A DNA stretch of 13,321 nt from Planctomycetales bacterium. Its GTDB lineage: Bacteria > Planctomycetota > Phycisphaerae > SM23-33. The position numbers and the translations under genes were made by a program. The stretch is taken from the NCBI GenBank assembly GCA_030631125.1, contig DAOVLS010000029.1, forward strand, positions 1-13,321, read 5' to 3'. This document shows, in pieces, positions 1 to 6,555 of this stretch. The notes under the pieces are model-generated. The model was given only the letters and a program-made list of their open reading frames with translations. It made no database searches and was not told the origin of the DNA. The first letter of the stretch is position 1, and every line of letters starts with the position of its first letter.

Positions 1-153
1 AACGTCGCCGAGAAATTTTATCGTCAGGTGAAGATTTTCCCCGTCCACCCATCGCACCCGCGCACCAGCCGACGCCAGCGACCGTTGAACCTCAACGAGA
101 CGCTCGACGATTACCTCATCCAACGGCAACGCAAGAAATGTGCGAAGGGACAT
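1..153 (-). CDS. thpR: RNA 2',3'-cyclic phosphodiesterase (ThpR/LigT family), N-terminal part only
   Basis: The minus strand from an ATG at 153-151 reads open to the left edge, giving 51 codons of a protein whose family is usually about 180 residues. The start reads MSLRTFLALPLDEV, then ARVRWV, then ENLHLTIKFLGDV at residues 39-51. HLTIKFLG (H42, T44) is the first of the two HxTx catalytic motifs of the 2H phosphoesterase superfamily; the second lies outside the window. Known family members hydrolyse RNA 2',3'-cyclic phosphates and can join or cleave 2'-5' linked RNA in the cytoplasm. A GGAG Shine-Dalgarno (plus-strand CTCC at 160-163) lies 6 bases before the ATG, which supports this start. 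The gene follows the PfkB kinase gene by 79 bases, and a hairpin repeat fills much of that gap. The family call is strong, although only the N-terminus is visible. Confidence 0.86.
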   Translation of the reverse strand, partial: MSLRTFLALPLDEVIVERLVEVQRSLASAGARVRWVDGENLHLTIKFLGDV

Positions 154-175
154 ATGTATCTCCGCGCGACACGTA

Positions 176-226
176 GCACGGGCGTCTCGCCCGTGCGTTT
201 CAAAACCCATGGCCAAGACGGCCATG
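176..226. repeat. Double-hairpin dispersed repeat (planctomycete type)
   Basis: Two perfect stem-loops lie 11 bases apart. The first (176-196) has 9-bp arms GCACGGGCG/CGCCCGTGC around the loop TCT. The second (208-226) has 7-bp arms CATGGCC/GGCCATG around AAGAC. I recognise this layout from short non-coding repeats scattered through planctomycete genomes, where they are often mistranslated as peptides resembling RASRPC. It lies in the 79-base gap between the kinase stop and the thpR start and leaves the thpR ribosome binding site intact. It would be transcribed into two stable hairpins, possibly affecting the relative expression of the two genes. The structure is seen directly; the repeat family and any role are inference. 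Confidence 0.7.
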
Positions 227-232
227 CCACTA

Positions 233-1138
233 TCAGAATCTCGTCAATTCTTCGAACTGCTTCAGGCGGTTTTCAATGTCAGCCTGACTGATTTGGAAAA
301 ACCGATTCAGCGAAAAATCTTCGAGGTTGAAACTGGCTGTTACTGTTCCGCAGGCGATTGCCCGGCGGAGGGTTGCGGTGTCGATACTGTCCCGGGCGGT
401 CAGAAAACCCATCATCGCGCCGGCGAAACTGTCGCCTGCTCCGGTTGGATCGACCACACCGGCGGCAGGCCAGGCCGGGAACGTGAACACGCCTCCGTCG
501 GCGAACAGCAGGCTGCCGTGCTCGCCCTTCTTGACGACGACGAATTGCCGGACCATCTTCGCTATTTCCATGCCGGCTTTGACGACGTTCGGCTCGCCCG
601 TCAGCAATTTGGCTTCCGAATCGTTCAGCACCAAGCCGTCGATCCGCTCCAGCAAACCCATCAGGCTTTCGCGTTCGGCGTTAATCCACAGGTCCATCGT
701 GTCGGCTACGACCAGTTCCGGCCCGGTCAGTTGCCCCAGCAATTCAGCCTGGAGGGCGGGATGCGTATTGGCCAGGAAAACGTATTTGCTGTCGCGGAAT
801 TTTTCGGGGATAGTAGGCCCAGCCTCAGCCAGGACGTTCAAATCCACAGCCACCGTGTCGCGCTCGTTGACATCCTCGTGATATTTGCCATGCCAGCGGA
901 ATGTCTTGGAGCCTTTGCGGATTTCCAGGCCGGCCATATCTATATTTGGATGATCGTGCAGGGGTTTGAGGAAGTCGGCTGGGCAGTCCTCGCCGACGAC
1001 GCCGACGAATCGCACAGGCCCAAAAAATCCCGCAGCATATGAAAAATAAACGCTCGACCCGCCGAGCGCGTCTTCAACCTTACCCGAAGGCGCTTCTACA
1101 GTATCAATTCCGATACTTCCTGTTACGAGTAGTGACAT
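233..1138 (-). CDS. PfkB-family carbohydrate kinase
   Basis: A 301-residue cytoplasmic kinase of the ribokinase/PfkB family, which phosphorylates sugars or nucleosides with ATP. The N-terminal region carries GSIGIDTVEAP (7-17) and the substrate-side GGSSVYFSYAA (26-36). LNDSEAKLLTGEP (171-183) matches the conserved N-x-x-E metal-binding region. VVKKGEHGSLL (201-211) precedes the PfkB signature 2, DPTGAGDSFAGA (230-241), which holds the anion hole and the catalytic base D236. Length is typical. No residue visible here fixes the substrate, so ribose, fructose, adenosine or another sugar all remain possible. The gene lies 46 bases after hicA and 79 bases before thpR on the same strand. The upstream gap is AT-rich and the ribosome binding site is weak (GGAAAA). 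A possible TTTGAT/TAGAAT promoter can be read there, so it may have its own transcript. Confidence 0.92.
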   Translation of the reverse strand: MSLLVTGSIGIDTVEAPSGKVEDALGGSSVYFSYAAGFFGPVRFVGVVGEDCPADFLKPLHDHPNIDMAGLEIRKGSKTFRWHGKYHEDVNERDTVAVDLNVLAEAGPTIPEKFRDSKYVFLANTHPALQAELLGQLTGPELVVADTMDLWINAERESLMGLLERIDGLVLNDSEAKLLTGEPNVVKAGMEIAKMVRQFVVVKKGEHGSLLFADGGVFTFPAWPAAGVVDPTGAGDSFAGAMMGFLTARDSIDTATLRRAIACGTVTASFNLEDFSLNRFFQISQADIENRLKQFEELTRF

Positions 1139-1163
1139 TTTTGATTTTCCACTTTTTGATTTT
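1138..1163. repeat. AT-rich direct repeat before the kinase gene
   Basis: The 11-mer TTTTTGATTTT occurs at 1138-1148 and again at 1153-1163, a period of 15 bases, immediately upstream of and touching the kinase start codon. It makes the leader of the kinase mRNA rich in A on the minus strand. It may simply be low-complexity sequence, or an unstructured leader that helps ribosome entry where the Shine-Dalgarno is weak. Confidence 0.45.
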
Positions 1164-1184
1164 GGATTCTATCTACAACCAACA

Positions 1185-1409
1185 TTACATCAAAGAAATG
1201 AATTCGTCCCGAGACAGTTCGCAGTCATGTAGGATTTTGTTTAGAAGTCCCGGTCCTATGTTCTCTTTCGCATGTACGGGTACCACAGTTCGGCGACCAT
1301 CGGGGTGTCGAAGGAAATGGTGGCTCCCTCGGATTCGCTGGACTTCAAAGCCCGCTCTGGACAGAGCCGACAGCACGACCTTACCGGTTGCTCTCGGTAA
1401 CTTGCTCAT
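1185..1409 (-). CDS. hicA: HicA family mRNA interferase toxin
   Basis: A 74-residue protein of HicA (YcfA-like) type, a small dsRBD-fold toxin that cleaves mRNA and arrests translation. LSRAGFEVQRIRGSHHFLRH covers residues 16-35; the family's catalytic histidine lies in the GSHHF motif (H30 or H31). It is followed by PDGRRTVVPVHAKENIGPGLLNKIL, the usual strand-then-helix ending. Length is normal and all key positions are present, so it looks intact. Its ATG overlaps the hicB stop codon in an ATGA arrangement, so translation of toxin depends on translation of antitoxin just before it. The order antitoxin then toxin is found in many hicBA loci. It acts in the cytoplasm and is expected to be neutralised by the HicB product. 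Confidence 0.93.
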   Translation of the reverse strand: MSKLPRATGKVVLSALSRAGFEVQRIRGSHHFLRHPDGRRTVVPVHAKENIGPGLLNKILHDCELSRDEFISLM

Positions 1410-1621
1410 GCTTCAACCAATACACGCTGAACGCCGACGAACTCGTTGTTTTCAACGTCTTCGCCTTCGACTTCCAGACACAAGAGAATCGCTTCCCGTA
1501 CTCGCTCCATCAGTTCGTCCAGCGACTTTGCCTGTGTGTGGCAGCCAGCAAGTTCCGGTACCGATCCGACGAAGTACCCTTCGCTGTCACGTTCGATAAT
1601 CACGTTAAATTGTCGCGTCAT
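1406..1621 (-). CDS. hicB: HicB family antitoxin, short form
   Basis: A 71-residue antitoxin of the HicB_like family. MTRQFNVIIERDSEGYFVGS, VPELAGCHTQAKSLDELMER and VREAILLCLEVE show the usual partial RNase H-like fold: a strand pair with the motif D-x-E-G-Y-F-V-x-S-V-P-E-L-x-G-C-H-T, then a helix. The chosen ATG at 1621 has AAAAGG six bases upstream. The frame continues upstream to a TTG at 1651, which would add ten residues (KRNLLKRSI after the start), but that start has no good ribosome binding site and the extra residues do not match the family. There is no C-terminal helix-turn-helix or ribbon-helix-helix domain, so this HicB may not bind DNA alone. It overlaps hicA by 4 bases. Confidence 0.93.
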   Translation of the reverse strand: MTRQFNVIIERDSEGYFVGSVPELAGCHTQAKSLDELMERVREAILLCLEVEGEDVENNEFVGVQRVLVEA

Positions 1622-1668
1622 AATTGACCTTTTCAATAAGTTCCGTTTCAATCCCCACCCAGATTTAC

Positions 1669-1695
1669 ATTATAACCTGTTCGCTGCGCGACAGG
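1669..1695 (-). promoter_or_regulatory. Candidate hicBA promoter with adjoining inverted repeat
   Basis: On the minus strand a perfect TATAAT lies at 1674-1669, 48 bases before the hicB ATG. Directly upstream, 1676-1695 forms an imperfect inverted repeat with CCTGT/ACAGG outer arms and CGC/GCG inner arms. It would sit between the -10 and -35 positions, where an operator commonly lies. No good -35 hexamer is visible; TTGTAG at 1701-1696 would need a 21-base spacer. The -10 match is seen directly; the operator role is inference. Confidence 0.45.
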
Positions 1696-1965
1696 CTACA
1701 AATCTTCAGAATCTGCATTGTTATCCGGTTTTTCCTTCGCATTCCGAAATGCCTTACGGATGCTCGGAATGACAATCAAAAGCCCGAATAGACCAACCGC
1801 CAGATTCCACCGGGCAACTTCCCAGGACGTCAGATCCCTCCAACAGTCCAGCCTCATCCCAAAGAACAATAATAATAAAATCGTAAGGAGGACTCCGCCT
1901 GCACACGTGCAGATAGCCCACAAAAAGACAAGCCAGACGATTTTTCCCAGCCTCAGCCTTGCCAT
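1696..1965 (-). CDS. Small membrane protein of unknown function
   Basis: An 89-residue protein that I do not recognise. Residues about 9-36 (IVWLVFLWAICTC through LLTILLLLFF) form one long hydrophobic segment, and residues about 52-68 (WNLAVGLFGLLIVIP) form a second. A short basic N-terminus (MARLRLGK) precedes the first, and a charged tail (KAFRNAKEKPDNNADSEDL) follows the second, so both ends are predicted cytoplasmic. Its ATG lies 9 bases after the gltX stop codon. The Shine-Dalgarno AAGGGA (plus-strand TCCCTT, 1971-1976) overlaps that stop, which strongly suggests it is a real gene translated from the gltX transcript. No catalytic motif is visible. A link to translation is suggested only by position. 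Confidence 0.72.
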   Translation of the reverse strand: MARLRLGKIVWLVFLWAICTCAGGVLLTILLLLFFGMRLDCWRDLTSWEVARWNLAVGLFGLLIVIPSIRKAFRNAKEKPDNNADSEDL

Positions 1966-1974
1966 CTTTGTCCC

Positions 1975-3417
1975 TTATTTAGTCGCCAGACACCGATCAA
2001 TCCGCGCGAGTGTTTTTTCCTTGCCCAGTATCATCAGCGTATCGTAAATCGCCGGGCTGACGGTGGTGCCGGTAACTGCTACGCGGATTGGCTGGGCGAC
2101 TTTGCCCATACCGATGGATTTTTCGGCGCAGATGCCTTCAATCAGGGTTTTCAGGACGTCTTCGGTCCATTCGCATTCGGCGAGTTTGGCCTTGAGATGC
2201 TCCAGCATCGCATAGCCGGCTCCGTCGCCCTTGGCGAGTACCTTTTTGACTGCCTTTTCGTCGTAATCGCAGGCGTCGGCGAACAGCACGCCGCACTTGG
2301 CGGGGATGTCGGCGAATGTGCGGAAACCCGCATTGACCCGCAGCAGCAATTTCAGCAGGTCGTCACCGCCGGCGGGTATTGGCGTTTCATTGAGCGACAG
2401 GAAATCCTTGAACCCGACCAGCAGGCGGTCTTCGTCGGCAGTGGCGACGGCGTCGGTGTTGAAGGCGAGGAGTTTTTCGCGGTCGAATTTCGCGTTGGCC
2501 TTGCCGATACGATCAACGCTGAAGGATTCTATCATTTCGGCCATCGTGAGTCGTTCGCGGTCGTCGCCGGGATTCCAACCCAGTAGTGCGATGAAGTTGA
2601 CCAGCGCTTCGGGCAGGTAGCCGGCGGTGCGGAATGCGTGGACCTCGACGTCGCCGTCGCGTTTGGAGAGTTTCCGACCGGCCAGGTCCATAATCAGCGG
2701 CAGGTGTGCATATTTCGGTTCGGCGAACCCGAACGCCTCGCGCAGCAGGACGTGCCGCCAGGTCTGGCTGAGAAACTCCTGGCCTCGCATCACGAAATTG
2801 ACGCCCATCAGCGCGTCATCGACGACGTTGGCGAGGTGATACGTCGGCCAACCATCGGTCTTGGCGATGATGAAGTCGTCCTGCTCTGCAGCGGCTACGG
2901 TTACCTCGCCGAAGACCTCGTCGCGGATGGTTACGTCCCGGCCTGGGATTTTGAACCGCACGACGACGGGGCGACCTTCGCCGCGGGCTTTGTCGGCATC
3001 GGCCGGCAGCGGGTCGGGACGCGGATAGCGGAAGTTGCGTTTTTCCGCACGGGCGGCGGCTCGCATCGCGTCGAGTTCTTCGGGCGTCTCGAAGGCGTAA
3101 TACGCCTGGCCCGCTTCGTGCAGTTGGGCAATGTGTTTTTGATAGGTGTCTAATCGCTCGGACTGGCGGTATGGCCCGTTCTTGCTTCCCTTAACCTCGA
3201 TTCCCTCGTCCCATTTAATTTCCAGCCAACGGAGGTCTTCGATAATTTTTTCGACGGCGGATTCGTCATGCCGCGCGCGATCGGTGTCCTCGATGCGCAG
3301 CAGGAAAATCCCGCCGGCCTGCTTCGCCAGCAGATAATTGAACAATGCCGTCCTCGCCCCGCCGACGTGAAGCCAACCCGTCGGCGACGGTGCAAATCGT
3401 GTCTTGATAGTGTCCAT
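1975..3417 (-). CDS. gltX: Glutamate--tRNA ligase
   Basis: A 480-residue class I aminoacyl-tRNA synthetase that charges tRNA-Glu with glutamate. [14 protein letters not shown] (7-20) contains the HIGH signature as HVGG, followed by [12 protein letters not shown] (39-50), typical of GluRS. The connective region is [20 protein letters not shown] (187-206), with RGQEFLSQT at 211-219. KLSKR (249-253) is the KMSKS loop, and the C-terminal half is the helical anticodon-binding domain. The zinc-binding cysteines found in some GluRS enzymes near residue 100 are absent ([11 protein letters not shown] there), as in many bacterial enzymes. Length is normal. GAGGAG is present upstream but about 13 bases from the ATG, so the ribosome binding site is not ideal; the start is fixed by the conserved N-terminus. 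It is divergent from glnS, and the small membrane protein gene follows it. Confidence 0.97.
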   Translation of the reverse strand: MDTIKTRFAPSPTGWLHVGGARTALFNYLLAKQAGGIFLLRIEDTDRARHDESAVEKIIEDLRWLEIKWDEGIEVKGSKNGPYRQSERLDTYQKHIAQLHEAGQAYYAFETPEELDAMRAAARAEKRNFRYPRPDPLPADADKARGEGRPVVVRFKIPGRDVTIRDEVFGEVTVAAAEQDDFIIAKTDGWPTYHLANVVDDALMGVNFVMRGQEFLSQTWRHVLLREAFGFAEPKYAHLPLIMDLAGRKLSKRDGDVEVHAFRTAGYLPEALVNFIALLGWNPGDDRERLTMAEMIESFSVDRIGKANAKFDREKLLAFNTDAVATADEDRLLVGFKDFLSLNETPIPAGGDDLLKLLLRVNAGFRTFADIPAKCGVLFADACDYDEKAVKKVLAKGDGAGYAMLEHLKAKLAECEWTEDVLKTLIEGICAEKSIGMGKVAQPIRVAVTGTTVSPAIYDTLMILGKEKTLARIDRCLATK

Positions 3418-3445
3418 CTGTGAAAAAAGTCTCCTCTGTGACAGC

Positions 3446-3458
3446 GTTAACTGTTAAC
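3446..3458. promoter_or_regulatory. GTTAAC-T-GTTAAC double palindrome
   Basis: Two copies of the self-complementary hexamer GTTAAC, separated by one T, lie 29 bases upstream of the gltX start in the gltX/glnS divergent region. The 13 bases are almost fully symmetric and could bind a dimeric regulator. No clear -10 or -35 for gltX could be placed beside it. The symmetry is seen directly; an operator role is speculative. Confidence 0.3.
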
Positions 3459-3544
3459 CTAGTGCCAAAACGGGGTTTTTGCAATATCTCCCGTCCTCGT
3501 AATTCGTGCGGTGCGACAGAAAAAAGCGGCTCGCGTGATGCGGG

Positions 3545-3575
3545 AAAAAGCCCAGCCATTCGAATGGATGGGCTT
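3545..3575 (-). terminator. 28-base palindrome with T-tract: terminator or leader hairpin
   Basis: Positions 3548-3575 pair end to end except for one G/A mismatch (3555 with 3568). The arms are AAGCCCA and TGGGCTT around the fully symmetric core CCATTCGAATGG. Read on the minus strand, the stem ends in TTTTT (3549-3545), the form of an intrinsic terminator about 128 bases before the gltX start. Read on the plus strand, it lies in the glnS leader 42 bases before the ATG and has no T-tract. It could stop antisense transcription from glnS into gltX, act as a gltX attenuator, or be a protein-binding palindrome. Confidence 0.5.
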
Positions 3576-3600
3576 AGGTGTCGCTTATGGATTATTATCC

Positions 3601-3609
3601 GGAAGGAAA
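3601..3609 (+). promoter_or_regulatory. Ribosome binding site that decides the glnS start
   Basis: GGAAGGAAA lies 8 bases before the ATG at 3618. The frame is open for 66 further codons upstream, but those codons run through the palindrome at 3548-3575 and give an unconserved sequence. This purine-rich site and the family's normal N-terminus both place the start at 3618. Confidence 0.7.
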
Positions 3610-3617
3610 CCACGAAT

Positions 3618-5303
3618 ATGAATGTGGATGATTCAACTACCTCTTTGGACTTCGTGCGACAAATTGTCGCTGAGGATTTGAAGACCGGCAAATGGGACGG
3701 GCGCGTTGTTACGCGCTTTCCGCCGGAGCCTAACGGGTATCTGCACATCGGCCACGCGAAATCCATCTGCCTGAACTTCGGCATCGCGGCTGAAAACCCC
3801 GGCGGCCTCTGCCACCTGCGATTCGACGACACAAACCCGACCAAAGAAGAGGCCGAATACGTCGAGTCGATTATCGAAGACGTCCGCTGGCTGGGATGGG
3901 ACTGGGGCGAACACCTCTACTACGCTTCGGATTACTTCGGGCAGATGTACGATTACGCCGTGCAGTTAATCAAAAAGGGCAAGGCATATGTCTGCGACCT
4001 GTCGGCTGACCAGATGCGCGAATATCGCGGCTCGCTGACCGCCCCCGGCAAGGACAGCCCGCACCGCGATCGCGCCGTCGAAGAGAACCTCGACCTGTTC
4101 GAACGAATGAAGGCCGGGGAGTTTCCCGACGGCTCGCGCGTCCTGCGTGCGAAAATCGACATGGCGTCAGCCAACGTCAACCTCCGCGACCCGATTATGT
4201 ACCGCATCCTCCACGCCGAACATCACCGCACCGGCGGCGACTGGTGCATATATCCGACATACGACTGGGCGCATGGCCTGGAGGATTCCGTCGAAAAAAT
4301 CACGCATTCGGTCTGCACGCTGGAATTCGAGAATCACCGCCCGCTGTACGACTGGTTTCTTGACGAGTTGGGCGTCTATCACCCACAGCAGATCGAGTTC
4401 GCCCGGCTGGAACTTACCCGAACCGTGATGAGCAAGCGGAAGCTGCTGGAACTGGTCGAGGCCGGGCTGGTTCACGGCTGGGACGACCCGCGAATGCCGA
4501 CGATTTCAGGCCTGCGGCGGCGGGGATATACGCCCGAAGCCATACGCGAATTCTGCCGGCGAATCGGCGTCAACAAGCACAACAGCACAGTCGATATCGC
4601 CCTACTGGAGCACTGCCTCCGCGAAGACCTCAACAAGCACAGCCCGCGCGTTATGGGCGTCCTCAGGCCATTAAAAGTCGTCATAGATAATTATCCCGAA
4701 GGCCAGAGCGAGGATCTCGAAGCGATAAACAATCCCGAAGACCCCGCTGCCGGTACGCGCAACGTGCCGTTCTCAAAAGTCTTATACATCGAGCGGGAAG
4801 ATTTTATGGAAGACCCGCCGAAAAAATTCTTCCGGCTTGCACCGGGGCGCGAGGTCCGCCTGCGGTATGCGTATTTCATCACATGCACGGACGTGATCAA
4901 GGACGCCGACGGCGAAATCGTCGAACTGCACTGCACCTACGACCCAGCCACCCGCGGCGGCGACTCGCCCGACGGCAGAAAAGTCAAAGCCACACTGCAC
5001 TGGGTCTCAGCAGAGCATTCTGTCCCCGCAGAGGTGCGTCTTTATGATTATCTCTTAACCGAAGAATCCCCCGCCGACGCCGACGACTGGAAATCCAACC
5101 TGAACCCCGACTCGCTTGGGGTGCTCACCGATTGCCAGGTCGAACCATCCCTCGCCGAAGCAGCACCGGGAAGTCGATACCAATTCGAAAGACTAGGCTA
5201 CTTCTGCACCGACCCCGATTCGACGGGAGACAAATTGGTCTTCAACCGAACAGTAACCCTCCGCGACACCTGGGCGAAGATACAGAAAAAGCAGAAGAAG
5301 TAA
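3618..5303 (+). CDS. glnS: Glutamine--tRNA ligase
   Basis: A 561-residue class I synthetase that charges tRNA-Gln with glutamine directly. [16 protein letters not shown] (34-49) carries the HIGH signature in the form specific to GlnRS. It is followed by [12 protein letters not shown] (67-78), [13 protein letters not shown] (212-224) and VMSKRK (270-275, KMSKS loop). The C-terminal third carries the two beta-barrels of the anticodon-binding domain, with landmarks such as [12 protein letters not shown] and [16 protein letters not shown]. Length matches the bacterial enzyme of about 550 residues. The start was set by GGAAGGAAA upstream and by the conserved N-terminal block. It is divergent from gltX. 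Having both GluRS and GlnRS means this organism need not rely on transamidation for Gln-tRNA-Gln, though Asn-tRNA formation is not addressed here. Its G+C is clearly higher than in the two genes that follow. Confidence 0.97.
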   Translation: MNVDDSTTSLDFVRQIVAEDLKTGKWDGRVVTRFPPEPNGYLHIGHAKSICLNFGIAAENPGGLCHLRFDDTNPTKEEAEYVESIIEDVRWLGWDWGEHLYYASDYFGQMYDYAVQLIKKGKAYVCDLSADQMREYRGSLTAPGKDSPHRDRAVEENLDLFERMKAGEFPDGSRVLRAKIDMASANVNLRDPIMYRILHAEHHRTGGDWCIYPTYDWAHGLEDSVEKITHSVCTLEFENHRPLYDWFLDELGVYHPQQIEFARLELTRTVMSKRKLLELVEAGLVHGWDDPRMPTISGLRRRGYTPEAIREFCRRIGVNKHNSTVDIALLEHCLREDLNKHSPRVMGVLRPLKVVIDNYPEGQSEDLEAINNPEDPAAGTRNVPFSKVLYIEREDFMEDPPKKFFRLAPGREVRLRYAYFITCTDVIKDADGEIVELHCTYDPATRGGDSPDGRKVKATLHWVSAEHSVPAEVRLYDYLLTEESPADADDWKSNLNPDSLGVLTDCQVEPSLAEAAPGSRYQFERLGYFCTDPDSTGDKLVFNRTVTLRDTWAKIQKKQKK

Positions 5304-5344
5304 GTACCGTAGTCGCTGTGAGTCGTACTAACAAGGAGCAGCAG

Positions 5345-6058
5345 ATGAGCAACGTGTTCAACATATACTGTGATGAATCGTGTCATCTCGAGAACGATGA
5401 TCAAACCGTCATGGTTCTCGGTGCAGTTTGGTGCCCTCTCGATAAAGTTCGTGACATTTCGTCTCGATTGCGAAATATCAAGAATCGTTACGGGCTTCCC
5501 CGGCAGTTTGAGGTCAAGTGGACAAAAGTCTCTCCCGCAAAAGTCGATTTCTATCTAGACTGGATTGCCGACTTCTTTGAACACGATGATATGCATTTCA
5601 GGGCGTTGATCGTACCGGACAAGTCAAAATTACGCCACGACGCATTTCCGGGACAAGATCACGACATGTGGTATTACAAGATGTATTTCGACATGCTGAA
5701 GGTGATCCTGGGCCCCCACGCCCGTTACCGTATCTATCTTGACATCAAAGATACGCGGGGCGCCAGCAAGGTTGGAAAACTGCATGAGGTCCTATGCAAC
5801 AACCAATACGATTTCAACCGAAACATCATCGAGAGAGTCCAACAGGTGCGGTCGCATGAAGTGGAAATACTACAATTAACCGACTTGATGATCGGAGCAG
5901 TGTCCTACGTGAACAGGGGGTTACATGGCAATCAGGGCAAACTGCGTTTGGTTGAAATGATGAAACAAAAATCGGGTTATTGCCTCACAGCCACGACGTT
6001 ACTGCGTGAGACAAAAGTCAACCTGCTTCGCTGGAAGGCACAGGAGTTACAGGGATGA
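5345..6058 (+). CDS. DUF3800 domain-containing protein
   Basis: A 237-residue protein of the DUF3800 family, thought to have an RNase H-like fold with acidic active-site residues. The N-terminal strand NIYCDESCH (6-14) gives the hallmark D10-E11. The middle holds YRIYLDIKDTRGASK (128-142, D133). The C-terminal helix has VEILQLTDLMIGAVSYVNRG (173-192), the Q-x-x-D-L-x-x-G motif with D180. These acidic residues fit a metal-dependent nuclease, but no member of this exact type has a function I can name. The start at 5345 has AAGGAG at 5333-5338 with a 6-base spacer; the frame extends back into glnS, but the earlier ATG at 5132 lies inside glnS. It starts 41 bases after glnS, and its stop overlaps the next ATG (ATGA). 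Hand-counted blocks give 47-48% G+C against 65-68% in glnS, suggesting acquisition. Confidence 0.85.
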   Translation: MSNVFNIYCDESCHLENDDQTVMVLGAVWCPLDKVRDISSRLRNIKNRYGLPRQFEVKWTKVSPAKVDFYLDWIADFFEHDDMHFRALIVPDKSKLRHDAFPGQDHDMWYYKMYFDMLKVILGPHARYRIYLDIKDTRGASKVGKLHEVLCNNQYDFNRNIIERVQQVRSHEVEILQLTDLMIGAVSYVNRGLHGNQGKLRLVEMMKQKSGYCLTATTLLRETKVNLLRWKAQELQG

Positions 6059-6555
6059 GCGGACTGCCGGATTGGTTACCACCGCTCATCAAACTGCTGG
6101 AGCATGGTGGAAACTGGGAAACCTATCTGAAAACTCTTTATAAAAGCTTCGAAACAGACTTTGTGCACAGCAGGCCTTGTTTTCGCGGTCGACGCCTGGG
6201 TCTGAAACGCCACCCTCTCTCACAGGGAAAGGAAGCGACATTTTGGCACATGATCTCCGAAGGTCGTGATGAAGTATCACGTCGGATTGATTTACAGCGT
6301 TGTGAACGGATTGCCTGGGCGCGTGCCGTAATCGAGAATGCTGATGACGCTGCTGTACTTGTGTGGGAAACGGAACGCCGAGGGGAACGCAGGATTTGCC
6401 TCTGGCTCAAAGACCAAGAATACCTGGTCGTCTTGGCAGACAGAAAAGGTTACCTGTTGCCATGGACGGCATATACGGTGACACGGACACACAGGAAACG
6501 CAAACTGCAAAGGGAATACGAGGCATGGCGGAACGAGCAAGCCAGAAATGGCTGA
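6055..6555 (+). CDS. 166-aa partner of DUF3800; possible RelE/barnase-fold RNase
   Basis: I do not know a named family for this protein. It starts within the stop of the DUF3800 gene (ATGA overlap), so the two are translationally coupled. Visible blocks are: a helical N-terminus with WLPPLIKLL and WETYLKTLYKSFETDF (21-36); FRGRRLGLKRHPLSQGKEATFWHM (43-66), rich in basic and histidine residues (K51, R52, H53, H65); RCERIAWARAVIEN (82-95); the strands AAVLVWETERRGERRICLWLKD (99-120) and YLVVLADRKGYLLPWTAYTV (123-142); and a basic, helical tail HRKRKLQREYEAWRNEQAR. A strand ending in R-K-G-Y-L-L-P-W-T-A-Y resembles the last strand of barnase-EndoU-colicin-RelE fold nucleases, with K/R, H, T and Y as possible catalytic residues. 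That assignment is my inference. It has no signal peptide or membrane segment. A short hairpin follows the stop codon. Confidence 0.75.
   Translation: MSGLPDWLPPLIKLLEHGGNWETYLKTLYKSFETDFVHSRPCFRGRRLGLKRHPLSQGKEATFWHMISEGRDEVSRRIDLQRCERIAWARAVIENADDAAVLVWETERRGERRICLWLKDQEYLVVLADRKGYLLPWTAYTVTRTHRKRKLQREYEAWRNEQARNG

Noticed and set aside
140..1042. 300-codon plus-strand open frame
   Set aside because: It lies opposite the PfkB kinase gene, begins inside the double-hairpin repeat and has no recognisable motif; the minus-strand protein carries clear family signatures.
1622..1651. TTG start adding ten residues to HicB
   Set aside because: There is no suitable ribosome binding site, and the added residues do not fit the short HicB N-terminus.
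2638..3153. 171-codon plus-strand open frame
   Set aside because: It is antisense to gltX and shows only the usual mirror of a high-G+C coding frame.
3464..3481. Possible terminator CAAAA-CGGGGT-TTTTG in the gltX/glnS gap
   Set aside because: The stem is only five A-T-rich pairs, too weak to be credible as an intrinsic terminator.
3420..3617. N-terminal extension of glnS by 66 codons
   Set aside because: The extra codons run through a near-perfect palindrome and are unlike any GlnRS; the ATG at 3618 has a good ribosome binding site and gives the normal length.
5132..5344. Earlier start for the DUF3800 gene inside glnS
   Set aside because: The extension overlaps conserved glnS sequence, and AAGGAG is ideally placed for the ATG at 5345.
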